DNA of 64,000 nucleotides, taken from an uncultured Eubacteriales bacterium. Its GTDB lineage: Bacteria; Bacillota; Clostridia; Lachnospirales; Lachnospiraceae. Positions 48,387-61,224 of the stretch are shown piece by piece. The notes under the pieces were generated by a model. It was not told where the DNA came from, ran no database searches, and saw nothing but the letters and a program-made list of their open reading frames with translations. Positions within the stretch are counted from its first letter, which is position 1; each line of letters opens with the position of its first letter. Where the stretch lies: contig ONHA01000008.1 in NCBI GenBank assembly GCA_900317515.1, positions 1 to 64,000 of the forward strand, in the 5' to 3' direction. Both the position numbers and the translations under genes were made by a program.

Positions 48387-49898
48387 ATGGAAAAATATGT
48401 AATGGCCCTTGATCAGGGGACGACAAGTTCCCGGTGCATTCTGTTTGACCATGCCGGCCGGATCGCCAGCATCGCGCAGATGGAGTTCACGCAGTATTAT
48501 CCGCAGCCGGGCTGGGTCGAGCACGATGCGATGGAGATCTGGTCCTCCCAGTACGGCGTCGCGATGGAAGCGATGGCGAAGCTGGGCGTGACGGCGGACA
48601 ACATCGCGGCGATCGGCATCACCAACCAGCGCGAGACGACGATCGTCTGGGAACGGGCTACCGGAAAGCCGATCTGCCACGCGATCGTCTGGCAGTGCCG
48701 GCGCACGGCCCAGATGGTAGATGCCGTGAAGGCCGCGGGCTACGGAGACATGATCCGGGAGAAGACGGGACTGGTGCCGGATGCTTATTTTTCTGCCAGC
48801 AAGATTGCCTGGATCCTCGAAAATATCCCCGGAGCGATGGAGAGAGCGCAGAACGGGGAGCTTATGTTCGGAAATGTCGATACCTGGCTCATCTACAACC
48901 TGAGCGGCAAGCGGCTCCACGTGACGGACTACACCAATGCCTCCCGCACCATGCTCTTTAACATTCACACCCTGGAATGGGACGATGAGCTTCTGGACCT
49001 CTTCGAGGTGCCGAAGTGCATGCTGCCGAAGGTTGTCCCCTCGAGCGCAATCTACGGAATGACCGACAAGCTGATTCTCGGCGGCGAGATCCCGATCGCG
49101 GGGGCGGCCGGCGACCAGCAGTCCGCGCTCTTCGGCCAGTGCTGCTTCGAGCCGGGCTCCGTCAAGAACACCTACGGGACCGGCTGCTTCCTGCTCATGA
49201 ACACCGGTCATGAGGCGGTCGACTCGAAGAACGGGCTGGTCACAACGATCGCGGCGTCCACCTCAGGTGAGGTGGAGTATGCGCTGGAGGGCAGCGTCTT
49301 CATCGGCGGCGCGGTCATCCAGTGGCTTCGGGATGAGATGCGGATGATCCGGACCGCGAAGGAGACCTCGGACTATGCGGAGCGGGTGGAGGATTCGGCC
49401 GGCGTGTACCTGGTGCCGGCATTTACCGGTATGGGAGCGCCTTACTGGAACCAGTATGCCCGCGGTACGATCGTCGGTGTGACCCGGGGCTGCAAGAAGG
49501 AGCACTTCATCCGGGCGGCGCTCGAATCGATCGCCTACCAGAGCTCGGACCTCATCCGCGCGATGGAGGAGGATGCCGGCCACAAGCTCACCGAGCTCAA
49601 GGTTGACGGGGGAGCGAGCGCAAACAATTTCCTGCTGCAGTTCCAGGCGGACATCATCGGATCAAAAGTCCTCCGGCCGGAGTGCGTTGAGACGACGGCG
49701 CTCGGGGCGGCTTACCTCGCAGGCCTCGCGGTCGGTTACTGGAAGGACAAGGATGAGATCAGAGAGAACTGGCAGCTCGGCAGAACCTTTGAACCCTCCA
49801 TGGACGAGGAGAAGAGGGTTGCCCTGAGGAACGGATGGAAGAGAGCGATCCATGCGGCCCAGGTCTGGGCGCAGGATGACAGTCTCTACATGGAGTGA
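48387..49898 (+). CDS. glpK: Glycerol kinase
   Basis: 503 residues, FGGY family. N-terminal ATP-binding [18 protein letters not shown], glycerol-site blocks [14 protein letters not shown] and [12 protein letters not shown], the Asp catalytic region [14 protein letters not shown], and the FGGY signature [26 protein letters not shown]. It makes sn-glycerol 3-phosphate. No glpF or glpD is adjacent. Full length, with a strong AAGGAGG site. Confidence 0.97.
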   Translation: MEKYVMALDQGTTSSRCILFDHAGRIASIAQMEFTQYYPQPGWVEHDAMEIWSSQYGVAMEAMAKLGVTADNIAAIGITNQRETTIVWERATGKPICHAIVWQCRRTAQMVDAVKAAGYGDMIREKTGLVPDAYFSASKIAWILENIPGAMERAQNGELMFGNVDTWLIYNLSGKRLHVTDYTNASRTMLFNIHTLEWDDELLDLFEVPKCMLPKVVPSSAIYGMTDKLILGGEIPIAGAAGDQQSALFGQCCFEPGSVKNTYGTGCFLLMNTGHEAVDSKNGLVTTIAASTSGEVEYALEGSVFIGGAVIQWLRDEMRMIRTAKETSDYAERVEDSAGVYLVPAFTGMGAPYWNQYARGTIVGVTRGCKKEHFIRAALESIAYQSSDLIRAMEEDAGHKLTELKVDGGASANNFLLQFQADIIGSKVLRPECVETTALGAAYLAGLAVGYWKDKDEIRENWQLGRTFEPSMDEEKRVALRNGWKRAIHAAQVWAQDDSLYME

Positions 49899-49899
49899 T

Positions 49900-50430
49900 A
49901 TGTGCCTTTTAAGGTTGTTTCATAAGAAAAATGCAGCCCGCCCCGCCGGAATCAGGATCGGCGAAACGGGTTTTGCGGAAAGAACGGCCGGGCAGCCCCT
50001 TTCCGGGAGGGCGAGCGCACTCTTTTCCCTATTTGAGAAGGATCCGGCAAAGCTTTCCGGGGAGGAGAGAGCCTTAAGGGCTGAGACGGAAGAGGCTTTC
50101 CTCAAGGCCGGAGCGCGGATCGGGAAATGTCCGGTGGACATCGGTGCATCGTTTGTGCTTCCGATTGCGCTCGCAAAGTTCCTTGTCATCAGGGGATTTA
50201 CGGTTCGGAGCGTCCGGGCCGCCGCATTTCTCCCGGAGGAGAGGGGGAACTTTGCCTGGCTTGCGGCTCATTTTCCGGCGATCCGGCTCGAGGGAGAAGC
50301 GGAAGACACCGGCGCTGCCCTCTATCTCGACGGCAGAGAGCCGGTTCTGTTTGACCCGGAGGCGGAGACGCTTAAAGGTCTGGCGGAGAAGATGGCGGAG
50401 ACTGCCGGAAGGATGCATTTTACTATATAA
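49900..50430 (+). CDS. Small protein resembling part of nitrogenase component 1-like proteins
   Basis: 176 residues, starting 1 nt after the glpK stop with GGAG 4 nt upstream, so it is coupled to glpK. The stretch VDIGASFVLPIALAKFLVIRGFTVRSVRAAAFLPEERGNFAWLAAHFPAIRLEG resembles a Rossmann-like subdomain of nitrogenase component 1-type oxidoreductases, but the full enzyme is more than twice as long and no cluster-binding Cys pattern is present. It may be a truncated derivative or an unrelated fold. Low certainty on function, fair certainty that it is coding. Confidence 0.5.
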   Translation: MCLLRLFHKKNAARPAGIRIGETGFAERTAGQPLSGRASALFSLFEKDPAKLSGEERALRAETEEAFLKAGARIGKCPVDIGASFVLPIALAKFLVIRGFTVRSVRAAAFLPEERGNFAWLAAHFPAIRLEGEAEDTGAALYLDGREPVLFDPEAETLKGLAEKMAETAGRMHFTI

Positions 50431-50443
50431 AAGAGCGTGCAAA

Positions 50444-50471
50444 AAAGCCGCACCCGAACGGGTGCGGCTTT
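50444..50471. terminator. Bidirectional terminator
   Basis: AAAGCCGCACCC and GGGTGCGGCTTT around GAAC, with A-run on the left, between the glpK unit and the convergent NlpC/P60 gene. Confidence 0.9.
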
Positions 50472-50485
50472 CATAATGCTTTTTA

Positions 50486-52060
50486 TCAGACTCCGTAGAA
50501 AATTCTGCGGATGCGGTAGATCGCACGGTATGTCGCAGGACTTCTCGTGCAGATGCCGACCTCCGGAGAGGAGGCGTTTACGACCGTGTCGTTGCCCATG
50601 TAGATGGCGGTGTGGCCGTAATACATGATGATGTCGCCGGGGCGGGCTTCCGCGAGGGAACCGACCGGGACGCCGAGATTCTCGATGACCGGACCGATAC
50701 GCGGGAAGTAGACGCCGAAGTGGGCATACACTTCCTTGGCGAAGCCGGCGCAGTCACAGCCGTTGGTCAGGCTCTCGCCGCCGAGTACATACGGGTTGCC
50801 GAGGAACTGGCAGGCGTAGTCGACGACTCTCTGACCGATGTTGGGGTCCGAATTGTTGGCGTTGGCGTCGGCGATGATCTGGTTGCACACACCAATCATG
50901 CCCGAATGGCCGCCTGCGGTGTTAATTCTGGCAAATGCTTCTTCGCGGGTCCAGACATGTGCATTGCCGGAAGACTGGGAAGCGGCCTGCTGAGCGGCGG
51001 CAGCTTCGGCGGCCTGCTGAGCGGCAGCCTGGCGGGCGGCCTCCTCGGCGGCAGCCTGCTGGGCAGCGGCCTGCTGTGCAGCAGCTTCGGCGGCAGCCTG
51101 CTGAGCGGCGGCAGCCTCGGCGGCGGCTCTGTCGGCAGCTTCCTGGGCGGCCTGGCGGGCAGCGGCGTCAGCGGCGGCAGCCTGCTGAGCGGCGGCCTGG
51201 GCGGCAGCTTCGGCAGCGGCGGCCTGGCGGGCGGCTTCCTCGGCAGCGGCCTGACGGGCGGCTTCCTCTTCAGCTCTCCGTCTGGCTTCCTCCTCGGCTC
51301 TCTTTCTCGCCTCTTCCTCGGCCTTGCGGGCCTTTTCAATCTCGATCTCCTGGAGAGCGGCGTTCTGGGCTTCGATTTCGGCTGTCAGCGCATCGGCTCT
51401 GGCGCGCAGCGCGGCGATCTCTTCATCATAGTTCTGGGATTTCGCTCTCTTCTCGGCGAGGGAGGCGTCAAGCGCGGCCTGCTGCTCCTCAAGGTTGTGC
51501 TTTTCTTCCTTGAGCTCGTACTCGGAATTCTCAAGGTTCGTCTTAAGCTCGTTGATCTCCGCAACGCATGCCTCATACTCGCTTAAAAGTTCCCGGTCAT
51601 ACTGGTTGAGCTGCTGTGTATAGTAGATGCGGTTCAGAAAGTCGATGAAGTCCGTCGAGCTTGCGATGTAGGTGAACCAGGAGAGGTTTTCATTTCTCTC
51701 ATAAATGTAGCGGATACGGGTCTTCATATCCGAGTACTGCGTATCGCGGACCTCCTCGGCAGCCGCAAGGGCGGTCTTCGCATCCGCGATCTTCTGCTCG
51801 GTGTTGGCGATGTCCGTATTCAGGAAGTCAATCTGGGACATCAGATTGACGAGCTGGTTATCGAGATCGGAGATTTCCGACTGCAGAGCACTCTGGGCAG
51901 CCACATCTCCCTCGATCTCGGACATCGTGGAATTTAATGAAGCACTGTTCTCCGCCTTTTGTGCCCGGATCTCGCTCTCGGTGTCCGCCAGTGCGTTAAC
52001 CGCTGAGCCGCATACCATGGCACAGGAAAGGATGAAACAAATCAGTCTTTTTCTTAACAT
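50486..52060 (-). CDS. Secreted NlpC/P60 peptidoglycan endopeptidase with coiled-coil N-terminus
   Basis: 524 residues. Signal peptide (LICFILSCAMVCGSAVNALA), a PcsB/CwlO-type coiled coil (about 25-240), a low-complexity Ala/Gln/Glu-rich region (about 245-370), then a C-terminal NlpC/P60 domain with Cys437 in CDCAGFAKEVY and His483 in YGHTAIYMG. It cuts gamma-D-Glu-meso-DAP-type stem peptides by family. The coiled coil suggests control by a membrane partner such as FtsEX. Single-gene unit with its own promoter (TTGTAA-17-TTTAAT). Confidence 0.93.
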   Translation of the reverse strand: MLRKRLICFILSCAMVCGSAVNALADTESEIRAQKAENSASLNSTMSEIEGDVAAQSALQSEISDLDNQLVNLMSQIDFLNTDIANTEQKIADAKTALAAAEEVRDTQYSDMKTRIRYIYERNENLSWFTYIASSTDFIDFLNRIYYTQQLNQYDRELLSEYEACVAEINELKTNLENSEYELKEEKHNLEEQQAALDASLAEKRAKSQNYDEEIAALRARADALTAEIEAQNAALQEIEIEKARKAEEEARKRAEEEARRRAEEEAARQAAAEEAARQAAAAEAAAQAAAQQAAAADAAARQAAQEAADRAAAEAAAAQQAAAEAAAQQAAAQQAAAEEAARQAAAQQAAEAAAAQQAASQSSGNAHVWTREEAFARINTAGGHSGMIGVCNQIIADANANNSDPNIGQRVVDYACQFLGNPYVLGGESLTNGCDCAGFAKEVYAHFGVYFPRIGPVIENLGVPVGSLAEARPGDIIMYYGHTAIYMGNDTVVNASSPEVGICTRSPATYRAIYRIRRIFYGV

Positions 52061-52110
52061 ATAATATCTCCTCGTGGTTTAGGGTAAACTTCACCCAGTG
52101 AACATAATCT

Positions 52111-52139
52111 ATTAAAACATATTTACGAAAAAGTTACAA
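52111..52139 (-). promoter_or_regulatory. Promoter of the NlpC/P60 gene
   Basis: Read on the minus strand: TTGTAA (52139-52134), 17-bp spacer, TTTAAT (52116-52111). Confidence 0.6.
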
Positions 52140-52174
52140 GAGGGTGAATTGTTTTTTTTATGGAATCATAATAC

Positions 52175-52203
52175 TTGCCACGAAAGCCCATTTATGGTAA
52201 GAT
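52175..52203 (+). promoter_or_regulatory. Promoter of the zinc-ribbon/glycan-binding gene
   Basis: TTGCCA, 17-bp spacer, TAAGAT, about 55 nt before the start codon. Confidence 0.65.
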
Positions 52204-52260
52204 ACGGCTTTAATATCTTGAATCAGCGCATTTGTTACCGGAAACAGGAAGGAGAGCAAT

Positions 52261-53448
52261 ATGTACTGTCCGGAGTGCGGAAAGAAAATGGAAGAAGGCG
52301 CCTCCTTCTGCAGCTACTGCGGAACCAGGGTGCTTATGATTGAAAATGATGCGGATGACCGCGATTTCTCCCCGGGAGAGACAAGAATCTTCGGTGAAGG
52401 ACCCAAAAACTCCGGAAACGAGCACATCCCGGGCACGAAAACCGTGCTGGTGGAGAAGACCTCCGATGGAGGCGGACAGCCGTCCCCGGCAGAACCGGAA
52501 GGATCGGAGCATGCCGCCCCGCCGAGAAAAACCGAAAGACAGATCACGCGGAGAAACAGGGAGAGAAGGAAGCGGAATGCCGGCGACATTCTCTTCCTCG
52601 TGGGAGCTGCGGTTGTGACGGTGTTTGTCATTTTCCTCTTTGTGATCGTCACAAGGGGGATGAAGGGCGGAATGTCGTCGGTGGGAGACACTGATTCCGT
52701 TCTGGAATCCGCGGTGAGCTCCGCGGGGCACGCGGCGATCGACACCGAGGCGGCGATGAGCGCCGCCATCAAGGCTGCGGAGACCGAGGAGAGCCGCAAG
52801 GCGGAGGCGCTCGCGAAAGAAGAGGCCGCAAAAGCCGAGGAAGAGGCCAGAAAAAAGGCTGAGACCGAGATCCAGAACATCACGTCCTCGACGGTGCAGG
52901 ATCCCGCGATCCACACGCCGACACCGACCCCCACGCCGACACCGACACCGGTTCCGGCAGAACCGACCGCAGTATCCTTAAGTGCGGCGCCGGCCGATCT
53001 CGGGACGCTCAAGACCGCGCGTTTCTCGGGTGCGTCAGCTACGTCGCGCCTTGTGCAGGCGGATAAGACGATCAACAACGCCGCGGAGATGGCGATCGAC
53101 AGCGATACGGTGACATCCTGGCAGGAAGGCGCGCAGGGAGACGGAATCGGCGAGCAGATCACGCTCACGCTCTCCGAGCCAAAGAAGGTCCGCTGTATCG
53201 GACTCTACCTCGGCAACTGGCGGGAACCCTTCACCTACGACAACAACAACCGGCCGAAGGAGATGACCGTGACGGTCAACGGGAAGTCCTACGAGCTCTC
53301 GTTCACGGATGCGATGATCCCGCAGTACATTGATTTCAATGTGCCGGTCGAGACGAATATGATCACCTTTACGATCAAATCCGTGTATCCGGGAAAGTCT
53401 CCGGGGGACACGTGCATCTCCGAGGTCATTCCCTATGTGACCGAATAA
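52261..53448 (+). CDS. Zinc-ribbon membrane protein with extracellular discoidin-like (NADase-type glycan-binding) domain
   Basis: 395 residues. Zinc ribbon at 3-24 (CPECGKK...CSYCGTR), a cytoplasmic basic stretch, one membrane helix (about 107-129), an Ala/Glu/Lys helical linker, a TPTPTP spacer (about 218-235), and a C-terminal beta-sandwich (about 250-395) with AIDSDTVTSWQEGAQGDGIGEQITLTL and KVRCIGLYLGNW, the pattern of F5/8C-like 'NADase-type glycan-binding' domains. Probably links a cytoplasmic zinc-binding head to cell-surface sugar recognition. GAAGGAG site. Confidence 0.85.
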   Translation: MYCPECGKKMEEGASFCSYCGTRVLMIENDADDRDFSPGETRIFGEGPKNSGNEHIPGTKTVLVEKTSDGGGQPSPAEPEGSEHAAPPRKTERQITRRNRERRKRNAGDILFLVGAAVVTVFVIFLFVIVTRGMKGGMSSVGDTDSVLESAVSSAGHAAIDTEAAMSAAIKAAETEESRKAEALAKEEAAKAEEEARKKAETEIQNITSSTVQDPAIHTPTPTPTPTPTPVPAEPTAVSLSAAPADLGTLKTARFSGASATSRLVQADKTINNAAEMAIDSDTVTSWQEGAQGDGIGEQITLTLSEPKKVRCIGLYLGNWREPFTYDNNNRPKEMTVTVNGKSYELSFTDAMIPQYIDFNVPVETNMITFTIKSVYPGKSPGDTCISEVIPYVTE

Positions 53449-53470
53449 ATAGTTAATTATATTAAACCGC

Positions 53471-53503
53471 GAAAAGCTTTCACGCAAGGTGAAAGCTTTT
53501 TTT
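53471..53503 (+). terminator. Intrinsic terminator
   Basis: AAAAGCTTTCAC and GTGAAAGCTTTT around GCAAG, ending in a run of seven T. Confidence 0.92.
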
Positions 53504-53517
53504 ATTGCACGATACAG

Positions 53518-53546
53518 TTGACAAAAAAAGGTTAGAATATGCTAAT
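53518..53546 (+). promoter_or_regulatory. Promoter of the SLH subtilase locus
   Basis: TTGACA, 17-bp spacer, GCTAAT preceded by TATG. The -35 is perfect, the -10 mediocre. Confidence 0.5.
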
Positions 53547-53595
53547 GTCTGAACCAGATGTATGACACATGCAGCGGACAGAAAGGGTAAAAAGC

Positions 53596-53856
53596 ATGAG
53601 AAAAAGACTGTTTAAAAAGATGACGGCGTATGCGGCTGCGGGGGCGATGGCATTGGCTGCCCTGCCGGCAGCGGCAGTACCGGTCCTCGCCGACGGGGAA
53701 GCTTCGGCGCCGGACCCGGGCTCGAAGATCGTCTTTCAGGGCTCCGAGAATTACGGCGGTGCGCTGGACGATTCCTTCAAGGCAGTTGCGAGGACAAGGG
53801 ACGGCGGGTATGTCGCGGTCGGCTACTCGTGGGCGGCGAGCACGGATCCTGCCTGA
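53596..53856 (+). CDS. N-terminal fragment: signal peptide and start of repeat domain
   Basis: Starts at ATG after AGAAAGGG. 86 codons: lysine-rich start, signal peptide ending near VLADGEA, then KIVFQGSENYGGALDDSFKAVARTRDGGYVAVGYS, one unit of a repeat seen again downstream (DGGYFAYGSA). Ends at the TGA that interrupts the gene; on its own it would be a short secreted peptide. Confidence 0.5.
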   Translation: MRKRLFKKMTAYAAAGAMALAALPAAAVPVLADGEASAPDPGSKIVFQGSENYGGALDDSFKAVARTRDGGYVAVGYSWAASTDPA

Positions 53857-53904
53857 GGGCATGTCGCCTCGACGAACAATTACGCGTATTCCGACGGGCT
53901 TGTC

Positions 53905-55872
53905 GTGAAATTCAACGCGGACATGGGTGTCGAATGGGCACAGAACTTCGGCGGAACCGGGACGGATGTCCTCTTTGACGTGGATGTCCTCGAAAACGGC
54001 ACGATCGTTGCGGCGGGGCAGTCCTTCCTCGCCGAAAAAGTCGGAAATGCCGTGAACGCATCCGGGTGGGTGCTGATGATCGACCCGGACGATCCGAGCC
54101 TCTTTAAGGAAATGTTCCCGGGCGGCAGCAAAGGCGATTATCTCCAGGCGGTGTGCGCGATGGAGGACAATGAGTTCGTGGTCCTGGGCTACAGCGCTAG
54201 TTCGGACGCCGGCGACTGGGAAAACAGTACGGGAACGACCTGCGGCCTGGCGATCGCCTACGATTCGGAAGGGGAGGTCAACTGGGCCGTTGCAAACAAC
54301 ATCGGCGGATCGGCCGGCCTCACAGACCTCAAGCGGTCCCGCTTTTTCGGCGGGTGCGTCGATCAGAACGGCGATGTCATCGCGGTGGGCGACATCCAGA
54401 TCGGAAGGAGCCTTTATCCCTCCCAGATCGTCAAGCTTGACGGCATGAGCGGAGAGACTGTCTGGAGCAGAATTGTCGGAACGGACAGAACGGAGGACCC
54501 GACGGATCTTTCCGAGAATCACACCAGCTGCTTTACGGATGTTGACACCCTGACGGACGGAAGCTATGCGGTTGTCGGCTACTCAAAAGGATTCGATTAT
54601 CTGACGGAGGAGGCTCTTGATGCGATCGGCACCCAGGACAGCGTGATCGTGCGCTACGGCGCGGACGGGGCGTTCCTGAACGGCGAGGTCGTCGGGACGA
54701 TCGACAGGACGGTGGATTTTACGGGGATAACCGCGACATCCGACGGAGGGTATTTTGCCTACGGCTCAGCTGACAGCGAGATGATCGAGGGCTTCCAGAA
54801 GGAGCGGGGATACACGTTCGGAAATGCGGGAGCGCATGATTTTCTTCTTATTAAATATGATGCCGAAAACAACTGCGTCTGGTCCGAAAGCTACGGCGCG
54901 GATGCGGGCGACTATATCAACGGGATGATCATCACGGATGGGGGACATCTTGTCGGCGTCGGCGAGTCCACTTCCGAGAGCGGAAACCCGGTATACGGCA
55001 ACAACGGAAAGAACGACGCGACCGCCTTTGCGACATTCGCATTCGGAAGCGGTGAGCCGATGACAGAGGACAGCGAGAATGTCGTCTGGGCGGACGGCAC
55101 CTTCGAGGACAGCGCAAACGGCTACCACGGGCCGATCACGGTCAGTGTCACGGTGGAAAATCATGCCGTCTCCGAGGTCCGGGAGGTCTCCCAGAATGAG
55201 ACTTCTTCCTATTATAAGAGGGCCAAGGCGGTCTACGATACGATCAGGGAGGCAAATACCTGGGACGTGGACAGTGTCTCCGGAGCGACACTCTCCTCAA
55301 ACGGCATCAAGAAGGCGGTCAAGAGAGCGCTCTCCCAGGCGGCAGCGGCGACGGTCACGAGTCTGATCAAAGATGCTGCGGAGCCGGAATTTGATGAGCT
55401 GAAGGCTTCCGAAGCACGCGCTGCCTATGAGGAACTCGGCACCTATGCCCGCAGCTTCGTCACGAACCTGGACCTTCTCGGCGGAACCGGCAGCGATGAG
55501 CCGGCTCTCGTCGGAGCCGCGGCTTCTTATGAGGAGGAAGCGGATGCCCCGGGTGCACCGTATGAGCACAGGACGATCGGTTTTGAAGAGGAGGATGTGA
55601 CGGCGGAGGAAGCCGAAGAGGACGGATTTTTTGACGGAGAGGCGGAAGGCGCACCTTCCGAAAGTGCCGGTGCGGAGCTCTCGGACACCTACTACGCATT
55701 CCAGAAAAAATACCTTGACGCGGTCGGCCTCCCGACCTTCTGGGAGAGAGGGCTTAGCGGCAGAGGCGTGACGCTCGCCGTCATCGACAGCGGTTTTACC
55801 CCGGCACATCAGGATATCAATTATGAAAATGTACTTCCCGCAACGGACTGCACGAGCGGTACGGCGGCATGA
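53905..55872 (+). CDS. Middle part: repeat domain, FMN-binding domain and first half of subtilase
   Basis: 655 codons from GTG, but that start has no ribosome binding site and the frame is really the continuation of the interrupted gene from 53857. It contains WD/Delta60-like surface repeats, then about residues 385-485 an FMN_bind domain (GPITVSVTVENHAVSEVREVSQNET and DSVSGATLSSNGI, the DxxSGAT motif in which Thr takes covalent FMN). Near the end comes VTLAVIDSGFTPAHQ, the Asp of the S8 triad. It stops before the catalytic His. Confidence 0.55.
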   Translation: MKFNADMGVEWAQNFGGTGTDVLFDVDVLENGTIVAAGQSFLAEKVGNAVNASGWVLMIDPDDPSLFKEMFPGGSKGDYLQAVCAMEDNEFVVLGYSASSDAGDWENSTGTTCGLAIAYDSEGEVNWAVANNIGGSAGLTDLKRSRFFGGCVDQNGDVIAVGDIQIGRSLYPSQIVKLDGMSGETVWSRIVGTDRTEDPTDLSENHTSCFTDVDTLTDGSYAVVGYSKGFDYLTEEALDAIGTQDSVIVRYGADGAFLNGEVVGTIDRTVDFTGITATSDGGYFAYGSADSEMIEGFQKERGYTFGNAGAHDFLLIKYDAENNCVWSESYGADAGDYINGMIITDGGHLVGVGESTSESGNPVYGNNGKNDATAFATFAFGSGEPMTEDSENVVWADGTFEDSANGYHGPITVSVTVENHAVSEVREVSQNETSSYYKRAKAVYDTIREANTWDVDSVSGATLSSNGIKKAVKRALSQAAAATVTSLIKDAAEPEFDELKASEARAAYEELGTYARSFVTNLDLLGGTGSDEPALVGAAASYEEEADAPGAPYEHRTIGFEEEDVTAEEAEEDGFFDGEAEGAPSESAGAELSDTYYAFQKKYLDAVGLPTFWERGLSGRGVTLAVIDSGFTPAHQDINYENVLPATDCTSGTAA

Positions 55873-57086
55873 CGGACACGAATAAGCACGGCACGGGCGT
55901 CCTCGGAGAGCTGATCGCCATCCGCGATAACGGTATCGGTATCGCAGGCCTCCTTGACGAGGTGAAGATCGCTCCGATCAAGGTGAATGCAAAGAAGAAT
56001 ACCACGGCCGACCTTGAGGCGGCGGTGTATGCGGCGGTTGACAAGTACAACGCGTCCGTCATAACGATGAGTCTCGGAAACACGACGTTCAACACGGAAG
56101 GCTTCAGGGAGGCGATTGCGTATGCGGCCTCAAAGAATGTCCTTATCATCGCGGCCGCGGGCAACGACGGGAAGGAAGACCTGGTATATCCGGCAGCTTT
56201 CGACAATGTGATCGGCGTCGGTTATGTGGATTCGAATTTTGAGATTGCCGAAAAGTCCCAGAGAAATGAATCGATCGATGTGACCGCTCCGGGCGTCGAT
56301 ATTATCGTGCCGTATCCGTCGGTGAGAACCCACTGCACGGTCAGCGGGGGCACTTCATTTGCAGCTCCGATGGTTGCCGCCATGGCGGCTGCCGCAAAGC
56401 AGATGAACCCGGATATCACGCACGATGAGTTCCTTGCGCTCCTTGAGGAGACCTCCGCGGATCACGGCGTGGAGGGCTATGACACGGCTTACGGAAACGG
56501 CGTCGTCAATTTCGATGCCTTTGCGAAGAAGATCACGTTCAGCGATGTGCTCGACCCGGAAGCCTGGTACTACGATTCGGTCTACTGGGCCTACAATAAG
56601 GGCGTCACATCCGGTTACGGGGAGGGGACTTTCCGGCCGTATGCAGACCTCACCCGCGCGCAGACGGTCGCATTCCTCTATAAGATGGCCGGCAGTCCGG
56701 ACACGACCGGCAGTGAGATCACCTTCTCGGACGTGAAGACGGGCGAATGGTACGAGGACGCCGTGAAATGGGCTGTCGCAAATGAAATCACGCACGGTTA
56801 CGGAAACGGCACATTTGCGCCGAATGCAAAGTGCACCAGAGCGATGATCGTGACATTCATCGCGAATTACGCAAAGAACGTCGCGGGCACTTATGCGGAG
56901 CCTGCGGAGAAATCGTCCTTCACGGATGTCAAAGAGGGCGACTGGTTTAAGTCCTCCGTCGACTGGGCGGTGGCAAACGGGATCACAAACGGCTACGGAG
57001 AAGGAACCTTCCGGCCGAATGTGAACTGCAATCGGGCGATGATGGCGGCCTTCCTCCGCAAGGCGGCGGCCATCGGGGAATCGTAA
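55869..57086 (+). CDS. C-terminal part: second half of S8 protease plus three SLH domains
   Basis: 405 codons beginning ATGA over the previous stop. NKHGTGVLGELIA holds the triad His, AAAGNDGKEDLVYPA the oxyanion Asn region, GGTSFAAPMVAAMAAAA the catalytic Ser. From about residue 222 three SLH repeats follow (SDVLDPEAWYYDSVYWAYNKGVTSGYGEGTFRPYADLTRAQ; similar twice more) for cell-wall attachment. Reinitiation at the overlap could give a protein lacking the triad Asp and signal peptide, so it would not be exported or active by itself. Confidence 0.6.
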   Translation: MTDTNKHGTGVLGELIAIRDNGIGIAGLLDEVKIAPIKVNAKKNTTADLEAAVYAAVDKYNASVITMSLGNTTFNTEGFREAIAYAASKNVLIIAAAGNDGKEDLVYPAAFDNVIGVGYVDSNFEIAEKSQRNESIDVTAPGVDIIVPYPSVRTHCTVSGGTSFAAPMVAAMAAAAKQMNPDITHDEFLALLEETSADHGVEGYDTAYGNGVVNFDAFAKKITFSDVLDPEAWYYDSVYWAYNKGVTSGYGEGTFRPYADLTRAQTVAFLYKMAGSPDTTGSEITFSDVKTGEWYEDAVKWAVANEITHGYGNGTFAPNAKCTRAMIVTFIANYAKNVAGTYAEPAEKSSFTDVKEGDWFKSSVDWAVANGITNGYGEGTFRPNVNCNRAMMAAFLRKAAAIGES

Positions 57087-57110
57087 GGTATTCATTTTTA
57101 AAAATGAAGG

Positions 57111-57142
57111 GCGGGCATCTTTGCGGTGCCCGCTCATTTTTT
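57111..57142 (+). terminator. Terminator ahead of rpoB
   Basis: GCGGGCA and TGCCCGC around a 9-nt loop, then CTCATTTTTT. It separates the protease locus from rpoBC. Confidence 0.75.
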
Positions 57143-57166
57143 ACGGAAAATTAATAAAAAATGTGT

Positions 57167-57195
57167 TTGACATCTTGAAAAAAATATGATAGCCT
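57167..57195 (+). promoter_or_regulatory. Promoter of rpoBC
   Basis: TTGACA, 17-bp spacer, TAGCCT. A strong -35 with a weak -10, giving a leader of about 90 nt that includes a small ORF. Confidence 0.55.
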
Positions 57196-57220
57196 AAAAA
57201 ATGCACTATTGTGGAGGACT

Positions 57221-57271
57221 ATGTTAAAGAACCTGCTATCAGGCGTTTTACATGGGACTTATAGATTATGA
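57221..57271 (+). CDS. Leader peptide ORF upstream of rpoB (16 aa)
   Basis: ATG 4 nt after GGAGG encodes [16 protein letters not shown] and stops at TGA, which overlaps the ATG of an in-frame upstream start of rpoB (ATGA at 57268). The strong site and exact overlap suggest translational coupling or control of rpoB, though chance cannot be excluded. Confidence 0.45.
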   Translation: MLKNLLSGVLHGTYRL

Positions 57272-57294
57272 AAGATAACGGGGTGGAATGTCGA

Positions 57295-61200
<3,906 letters not shown>

Positions 61201-61224
61201 TGCTGTTGTACATGGAGGGCATAT

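Larger units (their letters stand above)
53596..57086 (+). pseudogene. SLH-anchored S8 serine protease gene broken by an in-frame TGA and a frameshift
   Basis: Three successive reading frames encode one surface protein of about 1160 residues. Order: signal peptide (KMTAYAAAGAMALAALPAAAVPVLA), repeat-rich beta domain, FMN-binding domain, S8 protease domain, three SLH repeats. The first break is TGA at 53854-53856 with homology continuing in the same frame (TDPA-stop-GHVASTNNYAYSDG). The second is a -1 shift at 55869-55872 (ATGA) between the catalytic Asp and His regions. The rest is undamaged, so inactivation is recent, or the gene is recoded, or the sequence contains errors. Confidence 0.75.

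Noticed and set aside
50612..51586. Plus-strand Gly/Ser/Leu-rich ORF opposite the NlpC/P60 gene
   Set aside because: It arises from reading the alanine/glutamine-rich repeat in reverse. The composition looks like a surface repeat protein but there is no start site or signal peptide.
53854..53856. Selenocysteine readthrough at the in-frame TGA of the protease gene
   Set aside because: No recognisable bacterial SECIS-like hairpin directly follows, the position is in a surface repeat, not a redox site, and the gene has a second lesion.
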